Shown: piece by piece, positions 23,647 through 31,608 of the stretch
Position numbering within the stretch: position 1 is the first letter of the stretch
Layout: the number at the start of each line of letters is the position of its first letter
From: Sva-25 sp039714995
GTDB lineage: Bacteria; Pseudomonadota; Gammaproteobacteria; Chromatiales; Chromatiaceae
Direction of reading: 5' to 3'
NCBI GenBank assembly: GCA_039714995.1
Contig: JBDLII010000002.1
Span: 1-48,730, forward strand
DNA length: 48,730 bases
The notes under the pieces: generated by a model
Seen by the model: only the letters and a program-made list of their open reading frames with translations
Databases searched by the model: none
What the model was told of the DNA's origin: nothing
Translations under genes and position numbers: made by a program

Positions 23647-25575
23647 ATGAACTATATGCAAAAGGCAGTGTTGATCTACGATGAACAGGCCGCCGATTAC
23701 ATCGATAAAGTCGAAGAGAATACATTCGGAGTCGAGATTCAGGCGGTTGAAAAAGAGACCTTTCTCAGTGAAGCCAGTCACTATCTGGCCTTTTCCACCC
23801 ATCTGCTTCTGTCAGGCAGTATGGAGCTGGTTCACCAGCTGTTTACCTTCGCCTATCGCAGCGGCGTCCAGGGAACACCCTGCTCACTGGCATTTTTGCC
23901 GTTGCCATCGCAAAAAATGCTCAGGCAAGCCTATAAACTGTCTGCGAAATACAGTGACAATATCGAAGTGTCACTCCGTGATGACGCGCATGAAGTCAAC
24001 CTGACCGAATGCAACGGTCAGCTGGTGCAGTTCAGGGCTGTCATCGGCACGATACCACTGCTTGAAACCTGGAATAACAGTGCCTCTTTCATCGCCTCGA
24101 TGAAAAACCTGGTCCTCGGGGTAAAGGAGTTTTTTCGTTTGCGGCTGGACAAGCTTGACCTTGAAACAGGTAGGGAAAAGGTCATCAAGTCGGTAGCCAG
24201 CGGTGTGTTTCTGGTCAACCAGAATCCCGTTAACCGGCTTGCACAGGCGCTGCATTACGACAGCTCGATGCGCTCCCAGCAGATATCCCTGATGATCATA
24301 TCTCCCTACTCCGTCGTCGAATATTTCAAATTTCTGTTTTCATTGCTGCTCAACCTCAACAAACGTAAAATCCTGCCGCACGCGGTCTCCAATATCAAAA
24401 GCGAGACCATTGCCTTGAACATGGAGAGTTTCTCGGGTGATGCGCCGAAGGTGCTGCTTGATGGTCTGAACAGCGTGGAATTCCCATTGCAGTTCAGGCT
24501 GATTGAAAATGGTCTGCGCCTCAATGCCCCGGAAGCGTTTTGGGAGATCAACCCGAGGATTTCAGCAGACAAGGAGTCGATCAGGGTTGATTATCTGCCG
24601 GATGAGACAGAGCGGGTCAAATACTTCAGCAAACACCTGCCATTTTTTTCCGTTGCTTCGGAAGCGCACTTCAAAGATCTCTTTTTGCAGCTTCGCAACG
24701 ATGCAAAAGTCAGTTCCACCTATCTGACTCTAATACTGCTGAGCACGATTCTGGCAACCTTCGGCCTGTTTGCCAATAGCGCCGCCGTGGTTATCGGCGC
24801 CATGCTGCTGGCGCCGTTGATGTCGCCGATCATCTCTTTTTCGATGGGGTTGTTGAGAGGGGATATGGACCTGCTGAACAGCTCGTTCATCAAGATCAAT
24901 CTGGGTGTGATACTGGCGTTGATGGCATCATTTCTGCTCACGTTGATGATCCCCCAGGTTGATTTAAGCAACGAAATCGAGGCGCGGATCCACCCGAATC
25001 TGATTGACCTTGGCGTGGCGATCATTGCCGGCATCGCCGCGGCTTATACAAAGTCCAGCAAGGAGTTGATGAGCAGCCTCGCCGGCGTGGCGATCGCTGT
25101 CGCACTGGTTCCACCGTTGGCGACGGCGGGAATTGGCCTGGGGAGGGGGGAGCTGGCCATATTCTATGGCGCTTCACTGCTGTTTATTACCAATCTGATC
25201 GGTATCACGCTTGCGTCTACTCTGACTTTTCAGTTCCTCGGCTATTCGAATACGGTCAAAAACAAAAAAGCGATGTGGCTGATTCTTGTCATCATGGTGG
25301 TGCTCTCCTATCCCCTGTATCGCTCCTATATGGACAGTCTTCAGCGTTACCGGTTGACTGACGAGCTGGTCCATGCGCAGGTGATGATCAACGACAAACC
25401 CGTCCTTATCGAGCGTGCGTCAATCAATTACCAGAACAGGGTGAAAATCGTCAATGTCACCATTGCCGTGGAAAATCTGTTGACGGAAGAGGAGCTGCAT
25501 CTGCTCAAGCAAAAAGTCGAGCAGCGCTTTTCCAGCAACTACCAGGTGCGTATCAGTGTCAAATATATCCTGTAA
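23647..25575 (+). CDS. DUF389 membrane protein with a diacylglycerol-kinase-like N-terminal half
   Basis: A 642-residue protein. The C-terminal part (about 345-560) is a DUF389/TIGR00341 membrane domain with six or more helices and motifs SAAVVIGAMLLAPLMSP and ALVPPLATAGIGLG. The first 310 residues resemble a lipid/diacylglycerol-kinase fold: HLLLSGSMELVHQL sits where GGDGT is expected, LAFLPLPSQK where the PLGTGN-like strand is, and LDGLNSVEFPLQFRLIENG resembles the C-terminal DGE segment. The catalytic GGDGT is lost, so lipid binding or regulation is more likely than kinase activity (inference). The function of DUF389 is not established. ATG 23656 is an alternative start. Confidence 0.85.
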   Translation: MNYMQKAVLIYDEQAADYIDKVEENTFGVEIQAVEKETFLSEASHYLAFSTHLLLSGSMELVHQLFTFAYRSGVQGTPCSLAFLPLPSQKMLRQAYKLSAKYSDNIEVSLRDDAHEVNLTECNGQLVQFRAVIGTIPLLETWNNSASFIASMKNLVLGVKEFFRLRLDKLDLETGREKVIKSVASGVFLVNQNPVNRLAQALHYDSSMRSQQISLMIISPYSVVEYFKFLFSLLLNLNKRKILPHAVSNIKSETIALNMESFSGDAPKVLLDGLNSVEFPLQFRLIENGLRLNAPEAFWEINPRISADKESIRVDYLPDETERVKYFSKHLPFFSVASEAHFKDLFLQLRNDAKVSSTYLTLILLSTILATFGLFANSAAVVIGAMLLAPLMSPIISFSMGLLRGDMDLLNSSFIKINLGVILALMASFLLTLMIPQVDLSNEIEARIHPNLIDLGVAIIAGIAAAYTKSSKELMSSLAGVAIAVALVPPLATAGIGLGRGELAIFYGASLLFITNLIGITLASTLTFQFLGYSNTVKNKKAMWLILVIMVVLSYPLYRSYMDSLQRYRLTDELVHAQVMINDKPVLIERASINYQNRVKIVNVTIAVENLLTEEELHLLKQKVEQRFSSNYQVRISVKYIL

Positions 25576-25692
25576 TGGTTCAGCGAAATACGAATAAAGT
25601 CTGACGATTCCCTATGTGATGAAGAGTCACTTTGAATCCACTATACTCGGTGTCCAGGACGCAGCAGAGCATTTTGAGCAGAGGAGATTTCA

Positions 25693-26535
25693 ATGAAGTG
25701 GCAGAATCGTAGAAGAAGTTCCAATGTCGAGGATCGCCGTGGTTCACGCAGGGTGAGCAAAGGCGGGATGGGGCTTGGCGTCATCGCCCTGGGGCTGCTG
25801 GCCATGTATTTTGGGGTGGATCCCCAGCTGGTGATGAATGTCGGCAATCAGTTGAGTGGAGGTGGAACCCCAATCGAGCAGGGAGAGTACAGGCCAACCG
25901 CCGAGGAGCAGCAGCTTGCCGCCATGGTGGAGACAATTCTGGCCGACACCGAAGACGCCTGGAATGCGGTGTTCACTGAATCTGGCGCACGTTACCCGGA
26001 ACCGAAGCTGGTGATGTTTACCGGCATGGTGCAGTCAGGCTGCGGTACGGCGCAGGCTGCGATGGGGCCATTTTATTGTCCCGCAGATCAAAAGGTCTAC
26101 ATCGACCTGGCTTTTTATCGTGAAATGAAGCAAAAATTTCGGGCGCCCGGCGATTTTGCCCAGGCCTATGTGGTGGCGCATGAAGTCGGACATCATGTCC
26201 AGCATGTGCTGGGGATCGACAAGCAGGTGGGACGGGACCGCAAAGGGGCTGAATCGGCCGCAGTGCGCCTGGAACTGCAGGCCGACTGTTTTGCCGGCGT
26301 GTGGGCGCATCGCACGCAAAAGGCCAAACAGTTCCTCGAGGAGGGGGATATCGAGGAGGCGATGAACGCCGCCTCGGCGATTGGCGATGATGCAATGCAG
26401 CGGCGTTCAACCGGCATGGTAAGGCCGGACTCCTTTACGCATGGCTCTTCCGAACAGCGCGTGCGCTGGTTCAAGCGAGGCCTGGTCGGGGGCAAGGTCA
26501 GTCACTGCGATACCTTTGCCGCGGCATCGCTGTAG
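25693..26535 (+). CDS. ypfJ: YpfJ-family neutral zinc metallopeptidase
   Basis: A 280-residue protein with an N-terminal membrane anchor (about 26-46) preceded by an Arg-rich cytoplasmic tail, then a putative zinc metallopeptidase domain. The HEVGHH motif is near residue 162 and the downstream conserved LQADCFAGVWAH probably supplies the third ligand. Two paired regions, GCGTAQAAMGPFYCP and the C-terminal HCDTF, hold conserved cysteines. Family substrates are unknown. AGAGGAG lies 7 bases before the ATG. It appears to be a single gene. Confidence 0.92.
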   Translation: MKWQNRRRSSNVEDRRGSRRVSKGGMGLGVIALGLLAMYFGVDPQLVMNVGNQLSGGGTPIEQGEYRPTAEEQQLAAMVETILADTEDAWNAVFTESGARYPEPKLVMFTGMVQSGCGTAQAAMGPFYCPADQKVYIDLAFYREMKQKFRAPGDFAQAYVVAHEVGHHVQHVLGIDKQVGRDRKGAESAAVRLELQADCFAGVWAHRTQKAKQFLEEGDIEEAMNAASAIGDDAMQRRSTGMVRPDSFTHGSSEQRVRWFKRGLVGGKVSHCDTFAAASL

Positions 26536-26563
26536 GCGCAGTACATCCCTGTCCTGAAACTCT

Positions 26564-26630
26564 TCTCCTCATCCCGTCCTTCTCCCGGAGGGAAGGTGAA
26601 TATCCCCTCTCCCCGGGGAGAGGGGACATC
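26564..26630. repeat. Repeat, family D copy 2
   Basis: Paired CTCC/GGAG-rich palindromes (TTCTCCCGGAGGGAAGG and CCCCTCTCCCCGGGGAGAGG) in the convergent gap between the metallopeptidase and the cupin gene. The second is a near-perfect stem and may serve as a bidirectional terminator-like structure. Confidence 0.65.
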
Positions 26631-26633
26631 CTG

Positions 26634-27020
26634 TCACTCCTCGGCATCCAGATAGACCTCATCGCTAAAGCGTGGCGTGCAGAGGGCCAGAAAGACCAGG
26701 TCACTGCTGCCGGTGTTGGTGATCCGTTGACGGCATCCCGGTGGAATCAGCACCACGTCACCGCTACCGACATGTTGCTGCAGGTGCTCTCCCACCTCGA
26801 CGAATCCGCTGCCCTCGAGGATTACGTAGCGCTCAGCTGTTGTCGTGAGACGATGCCAGCGTGTTTTTGTGCCGGGCTTCACCCTCGCCCTTGCGATCGA
26901 GAGCTCGGCATCATCCCCGCTGTTGGAGAGTTCTGTGATGTCGCAGCCTTCGTCAATATGGAATTCGGCTTGCGGATCGAATCGGTTCACCGCCTCTTTC
27001 ATCGGCTTCCAGTGAGTCAT
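26634..27020 (-). CDS. Small cupin-domain protein
   Basis: A 128-residue single-domain cupin: TRWHRLTTTAERYVILEGSG matches cupin motif 1 (few metal-ligand histidines), and GDVVLIPPGCRQRITNTG matches motif 2. The few histidines make classical metal-dependent chemistry uncertain. The start at 27020 fits the domain; an in-frame ATG at 27104 would add 28 residues. It is convergent with the metallopeptidase gene. Confidence 0.8.
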   Translation of the reverse strand: MTHWKPMKEAVNRFDPQAEFHIDEGCDITELSNSGDDAELSIARARVKPGTKTRWHRLTTTAERYVILEGSGFVEVGEHLQQHVGSGDVVLIPPGCRQRITNTGSSDLVFLALCTPRFSDEVYLDAEE

Positions 27021-27156
27021 TGAAACTGCCGCGCAGTATACAGTGCTTTTTCCCTCCATATCGCCATCTGGGTGGCCTTCCAGTGTTATACTCTCACGCT
27101 GCATGACTCTTTAGTGATTGAAGAGAAGATGAATAAAAACAGAAGCAGGTGAATCG

Positions 27157-28116
27157 ATGAATCTCCAGAACTCCCTACTCAGGCTGATGCTGCTCGCTGC
27201 CCTCTCGGTCGCCGCAAGCCAGGTGCAGGCGCTTGGAAGGCCGTTTTCAGGGGCGCAATATGCGCAGCTGCTGACTTTTGCGACCGAGCCCGGCATTGCG
27301 GCTGCTACATTCGATGTCGAGGAGGAGCTCGGTGATACCACCTACGACATCTATAAATTCCCGCTGCAGCATGAGTTCGATGTCGACGGCTGGAATGGCA
27401 AGCTGATTCTGCGCGGCGGCCTCAGCTACATGCGCGCAAACCAGGATCAACGCTGGGATCCTGCTGACAGTTCAGAGGTCATTGATACAGATTGGAAATC
27501 CCGGGGCGGGAATCTGGGCATCGGCGCCCGCATTCCACTTGGGAAAGGATTTTCCTTTGTCCCGGGGCTGGGTTTCGGCATCGCAACCCTTGAAAACAAT
27601 GCCGAGTTCGAAGGGAGGCGCACCCAGAGTGTGATCCAGCCTTTGACGGATGGTGCTGTGTATAACTGGGATCTCGACGCCACCATCTTCAGCGGCCTTC
27701 TCGGGTTGTCATACAGCGGTGATATCGGCAACGGTTTCGACCTTGTGGCCGATCTTTACTATACCCACAGCTATGTCTCATCCTTTGACGTCAGCAGCGA
27801 TTTTCAGGACTTCGGTGATTCCACTGACAACATCACCTTCAAGGCGGATATCGGCCACCCGCTGGGCATTTCCCTGGCCGGCTACCCGCTGGACGGCGTG
27901 CTGCACTTTGGAAATACCACTTTCGTCGGTCCCAACAGGGATGTGCTGGGATTCAGCTACTTCAACGAGGTAGGTTTCTCCCTGCGGACGAATCCGTCAA
28001 AACTGGCCTCGCAGCTGAAACTGCCTTTTACCGTCAGCAGCCTCAGCCTGGGGGTCAATGTCCTGTTCGGTGATGATCTGACCGGCTGGAGCATGCTTTT
28101 CGGCTATAAATTCTAA
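27157..28116 (+). CDS. Solitary outer-membrane beta-barrel protein (autotransporter-barrel-like)
   Basis: A 319-residue protein with a Sec signal peptide (about 1-26, VQALG cleavage region) and alternating amphipathic strands through the rest, ending in FGYKF with the C-terminal aromatic residue required for outer-membrane assembly. It has no passenger domain. It resembles the 'solitary outer membrane autotransporter beta-barrel' family, whose function is not known. The gene lies 24 bases before exbB, so the barrel may be cotranscribed with the exbB-exbD pair. Confidence 0.82.
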   Translation: MNLQNSLLRLMLLAALSVAASQVQALGRPFSGAQYAQLLTFATEPGIAAATFDVEEELGDTTYDIYKFPLQHEFDVDGWNGKLILRGGLSYMRANQDQRWDPADSSEVIDTDWKSRGGNLGIGARIPLGKGFSFVPGLGFGIATLENNAEFEGRRTQSVIQPLTDGAVYNWDLDATIFSGLLGLSYSGDIGNGFDLVADLYYTHSYVSSFDVSSDFQDFGDSTDNITFKADIGHPLGISLAGYPLDGVLHFGNTTFVGPNRDVLGFSYFNEVGFSLRTNPSKLASQLKLPFTVSSLSLGVNVLFGDDLTGWSMLFGYKF

Positions 28117-28140
28117 CGGCGGACAGGGAGCGTTTTACTC

Positions 28141-28749
28141 GTGTTTGAACTGGTTCGTGCCGGCGGCTGGCTGATGGCGCCGATACTGCTCTGCTCCGTG
28201 ATTGCGCTGGCGATTATTATCGAGCGTTTTATTGCCTTGCGGCGCAAGCGGGTCATTCCTCAAAATGTCGTGCAGAATGTCTACAGGGAGTATAAACAGG
28301 CGACCCTGACGCCGGACTATATCAACTCGCTGCACGATAAATCACCGATGGAACAGATACTGGCCGCGGCGTTGTGGAACCGGAATCAGCCGCGCACGGT
28401 GATGAAGGAGGCGGTCGAGGAGACGGGACGCCAGGTGACCCATGGCCTGGAACGGTATCTGGGCGCACTTGCCACCATCGCCGACATTACCCCTCTGCTG
28501 GGCCTGCTTGGAACCGTGCTCGGCATGATCTCCGTTTTTGCCGAGATCGTCTCGGCCGGTGTGGGCAATCCCGCAGCGCTTGCCGGGGGCATCTCGCAGG
28601 CTTTGATTACCACGGCCGCCGGACTCTCGGTCGCTATCCCGGCGATGTTGTTTCATCATCTGTTTGCTGCAAAGGTTGATGAGCTGTTGCTCGACATGGA
28701 GCAGAAAGCGGTGCAGATGGTTGATGTTTTACATCGGAGCAATCATTAG
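28141..28749 (+). CDS. exbB: ExbB/TolQ-type proton channel protein
   Basis: A 202-residue MotA/TolQ/ExbB-family protein with three membrane helices (about 8-28, 110-135, 150-180). The conserved TPLLGLLGTVLGMI and GISQALITTAAGLSVAIPA motifs line the proton path. With ExbD it converts proton-motive force into work on an outer-membrane or envelope partner. GTG start. The last base of its stop is the first base of the exbD start codon. Confidence 0.92.
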   Translation: MFELVRAGGWLMAPILLCSVIALAIIIERFIALRRKRVIPQNVVQNVYREYKQATLTPDYINSLHDKSPMEQILAAALWNRNQPRTVMKEAVEETGRQVTHGLERYLGALATIADITPLLGLLGTVLGMISVFAEIVSAGVGNPAALAGGISQALITTAAGLSVAIPAMLFHHLFAAKVDELLLDMEQKAVQMVDVLHRSNH

Positions 28750-29174
28750 TGCAACTGCGGGCACGGCCACGAAAAAAGCCGAGGATCAACCTGACGCCGC
28801 TGATCGACGTGGTGTTTCTGCTGCTGATCTTTTTCATGGCATCAACCACCTTCAAGGAGACGGCGCGCATCAAGATTCAGCTGCCTTCGATCGAGATGGA
28901 GCAACCCGAAGACCAGGCAGATGTTGAAATTACCATTCAGGTCACAGCGAGCGGCGTCATGGCAGTCAATGGGCGTGAACTTCTCAGCTCCACTCCTGCG
29001 CAGCTGAAAAGGTCGCTTGCCGAAATTGCTCTTGGGGAAACAGGGATTCCCGTCACGGTCATCGCGGATAAAAATGCACCCTTCCAGGCAGTCATGACAG
29101 TGATGGATGTGGCTGCCCAGTTGAAGCTGGACAAGATCACCTTTCCCGGCCGCAAGCTTATGCCGGATGAGTAG
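28749..29174 (+). CDS. exbD: ExbD/TolR-type protein
   Basis: A 141-residue single-pass protein. Its N-terminal helix carries INLTPLIDVVFLLLIFFM with the conserved proton-binding Asp, followed by a periplasmic domain. It starts with GTG overlapping the exbB stop by one base. No tonB is encoded in the window, so the energised partner is either elsewhere or not a TonB system. Confidence 0.93.
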   Translation: MQLRARPRKKPRINLTPLIDVVFLLLIFFMASTTFKETARIKIQLPSIEMEQPEDQADVEITIQVTASGVMAVNGRELLSSTPAQLKRSLAEIALGETGIPVTVIADKNAPFQAVMTVMDVAAQLKLDKITFPGRKLMPDE

Positions 29175-29197
29175 CCGCACCGAGCCGAGGCGTCCGC

Positions 29198-30178
29198 ATG
29201 AAGACACCTGACTATTTGTGGAAAGCCTGGCATCCGCTGGCGCTGTTGCTGTCCCCCCTCTCACTGCTGTTTCTGGCCGTCACCCGGCTGCGCAGGGCTG
29301 CCTACAGTCTGCATCTGAAAAAGGTATACCGGGCTCCCGTACCTGTCATTATCGTCGGCAATATCAGCGTCGGTGGAACTGGCAAAACACCACTGGTCAT
29401 CTGGCTGTGCCGCTATCTGCTCCGCCAGGGATATAAACCGGGAGTCGTCCTGCGCGGCTATGGCGGAGATGCGAGCCACTGGCCGCAACAGGTCCGTTCT
29501 GACAGTGATCCTGCAATTGTCGGGGACGAGGCCGTGGTGATTGCTGCCGAGAGCGGCTGTCCGGTGTGTGCAGATCCGGATCGTACCGAGGCTGTACAGG
29601 AGTTGCTGCGCTGTTCCCCATGTGATGTGATCATCTCCGATGATGGCCTGCAGCATTATGCACTGGCGAGGGATATCGAGATCGCCGTCATCGATGGAGA
29701 GCGCCGCTTTGGCAATGGCCTGCTGCTTCCGGCAGGTCCGCTGCGCGAGCCTGTATCACGCCTGCGCAAGGTTGATCTGGTGATTATCAATCAGCACTGC
29801 AGCGAGGGTTTTCACTGTTTGCATCTGGCACCGGATCAGCTGGTCAATCTGGCAACCGGGGAGAAGCGCTCGATCGATGCTATCAGCGGCAGCCGGGTTC
29901 ATGCGGTCTCTGGTATTGGCAACCCGGCGCGCTTTTATCGACTGCTGACGGATGCCGGCATCGAGATCAAGGAACACAGCTATCCCGACCATCATCGCTT
30001 TGCAGCGGCCGATATCCTGTTTGATGATGAGCTGCCTGTTATCATGACGGCAAAAGATGCAGTAAAATGCAGACCTTATGCGACATCCAGGCACTGGTCT
30101 TTGTTGTTGAAAGTACAACCCTCAACGGAGTTTGTGCTTCAATTTACTTCACTACTCAAATTGAGAAATCGACCTTGA
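29198..30178 (+). CDS. lpxK: Tetraacyldisaccharide 4'-kinase
   Basis: A 326-residue inner-membrane kinase of lipid A synthesis, phosphorylating the 4' position of the tetraacyl-disaccharide-1-phosphate. It has an N-terminal membrane helix (about 14-30), P-loop VGNISVGGTGKTP (near residue 52), DDGLQHY, and the C-terminal DHHRF motif. The length is typical. It sits in the frequent gammaproteobacterial order exbB-exbD-lpxK-Trm112-kdsB. Confidence 0.96.
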   Translation: MKTPDYLWKAWHPLALLLSPLSLLFLAVTRLRRAAYSLHLKKVYRAPVPVIIVGNISVGGTGKTPLVIWLCRYLLRQGYKPGVVLRGYGGDASHWPQQVRSDSDPAIVGDEAVVIAAESGCPVCADPDRTEAVQELLRCSPCDVIISDDGLQHYALARDIEIAVIDGERRFGNGLLLPAGPLREPVSRLRKVDLVIINQHCSEGFHCLHLAPDQLVNLATGEKRSIDAISGSRVHAVSGIGNPARFYRLLTDAGIEIKEHSYPDHHRFAAADILFDDELPVIMTAKDAVKCRPYATSRHWSLLLKVQPSTEFVLQFTSLLKLRNRP

Positions 30179-30184
30179 CACGTA

Positions 30185-30376
30185 ATGAAAGTTAAAAATG
30201 AACTCCGCGAGATACTTGTTTGTCCGGCCTGTAAAGGCAGGCTGATTGGTGACAGTCGAGCGTCTGAACTGATCTGTCCAGTCGACAGGCTTGCTTTTCC
30301 GATAGAGGACGGGATTCCGCGGATGATCGCCGAAGATGCGCGACAGCTCCCTGCGGACGAAGAGATCACTGCGTGA
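30185..30376 (+). CDS. ycaR: Trm112/YcaR-family small zinc-ribbon-like protein
   Basis: A 63-residue Trm112-fold protein with the motif LVCPACKGRL, one further cysteine in LICPV, and DGIPRMI near the C-terminus. The family usually assists methyltransferases; the lpxK-ycaR-kdsB order is conserved without a known reason. Its stop overlaps the kdsB start (GTGA). Confidence 0.93.
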   Translation: MKVKNELREILVCPACKGRLIGDSRASELICPVDRLAFPIEDGIPRMIAEDARQLPADEEITA

Positions 30377-31134
30377 GCGATTTCCATATCGTCATTCCGG
30401 CGCGCTATGGATCATCACGCCTGCCCGGAAAGCCGCTGCTGCAGATCGGCAAGCTTCCGATGGTGCTGCATGTGGTGCAGCGCGCTGTTGAAAGCGGCGC
30501 CAGCAGCATCACAGTAGCAACGGATGATGAGCGTATTGCCGCTGCGGCGGATGTCGCCGGCGTGGATGTCTGCCTGACGGCGGATGATCATCCCAGTGGC
30601 ACGGACCGGCTGGCTGAGGTCGCGGAGAGGATGGCTTGGCGGGAGGATGCCGTCATCGTCAATCTGCAGGGTGATGAGCCCCTGATGCCGCCGGCTCTGC
30701 TGCAGCAGGTGGCAGCCAATCTCCAGGCCAACCCTGCTGCGAGTATCGCCACGCTCTGTTCTGTGATAACCGGTGAGCAGGAGCTCTTCGATCCCAATGC
30801 CGTCAAGGTGGCAATGGATCACAACGGTTTCGCACTCTATTTCAGCCGTGCGCCAATTCCCTGGTACAGGGACGGCTTCTCCCTGGAAAAACGGGAATTG
30901 CCGCCGATGCTGCGGCACTACCGGCATCTTGGCCTCTACGCCTACCGCGCGGGCTTTCTCCACCGCTACAGCGGCTGGCAGCCTGCACCCGTGGAGCAGT
31001 GTGAATCGCTGGAACAGCTGCGCGCCCTGTGGATGGGAGAGAAGATCCATGTCGCGGAGGCAGTCGAATTCCCGCCTCCCGGTGTCGACACGCAAGCGGA
31101 TCTGCAGCGGGTACGGGCGATTCTCAGTCACTGA
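30373..31134 (+). CDS. kdsB: CMP-KDO synthetase (3-deoxy-manno-octulosonate cytidylyltransferase)
   Basis: A 253-residue cytoplasmic enzyme that activates KDO with CTP for lipopolysaccharide core synthesis. Visible motifs: IPARYGSSRLPGKPL (nucleotide-binding loop), LTADDHPSGTDRLAEV, and NLQGDEPLMPP with the metal-binding Asp. The length is normal. GTG start overlapping the ycaR stop by four bases, showing translational coupling. Confidence 0.97.
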   Translation: MSDFHIVIPARYGSSRLPGKPLLQIGKLPMVLHVVQRAVESGASSITVATDDERIAAAADVAGVDVCLTADDHPSGTDRLAEVAERMAWREDAVIVNLQGDEPLMPPALLQQVAANLQANPAASIATLCSVITGEQELFDPNAVKVAMDHNGFALYFSRAPIPWYRDGFSLEKRELPPMLRHYRHLGLYAYRAGFLHRYSGWQPAPVEQCESLEQLRALWMGEKIHVAEAVEFPPPGVDTQADLQRVRAILSH

Positions 31135-31140
31135 TTCAGC

Positions 31141-31608
31141 ATGGCGCAGGAGATAGAGCTCAAATTCCTGGTGCGTGATGACAGCTGGCGCGATTCGGTC
31201 AGCGAAGAGATCCATATGCGGCAGGGGTTCCTGTGCGATGGCTTCGAACGCTCCGTGCGCGTACGCTCGGAGAATGACAAGGCATTTCTCAATATCAAAC
31301 GTTCGGATGACGGCATTCACCGCCTCGAGTATGAGTATCAGATACCGCTGCGGGAGGCGCAACAGCTGCTGGAGCAGGTCGCACTGCAGCCGCTTGTTGA
31401 AAAGGTTCGCTATCTGGTTCCCGCCGGCGACCATGAGTGGGAGATCGATGTCTTTTCAGGAGAAAACCAGGGGCTGGTGATTGCCGAGATTGAGCTACCG
31501 TCAATTGATACCGATTTTGACAGGCCCTCCTGGTTGGGCGAGGAGGTCTCTGATGATTTTCGTTACTACAATGTCTCGCTGCGCGAAATGCCCTATTCGA
31601 AGTGGTGA
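31141..31608 (+). CDS. CYTH-domain protein
   Basis: A 155-residue CYTH (triphosphate tunnel) protein. The N-terminal signature EIELKFLV is intact, followed by alternating charged strands (VRVRSEN, LNIKRSD, EYEYQIPL) and the C-terminal EIELPSID. Bacterial members include inorganic triphosphatases; the exact substrate cannot be read here. It starts 7 bases after the kdsB stop. Confidence 0.9.
   Translation: MAQEIELKFLVRDDSWRDSVSEEIHMRQGFLCDGFERSVRVRSENDKAFLNIKRSDDGIHRLEYEYQIPLREAQQLLEQVALQPLVEKVRYLVPAGDHEWEIDVFSGENQGLVIAEIELPSIDTDFDRPSWLGEEVSDDFRYYNVSLREMPYSKW

Noticed and set aside
30415..31434. 339-codon minus-strand frame
   Set aside because: Antisense to kdsB and the CYTH gene, both clearly real.
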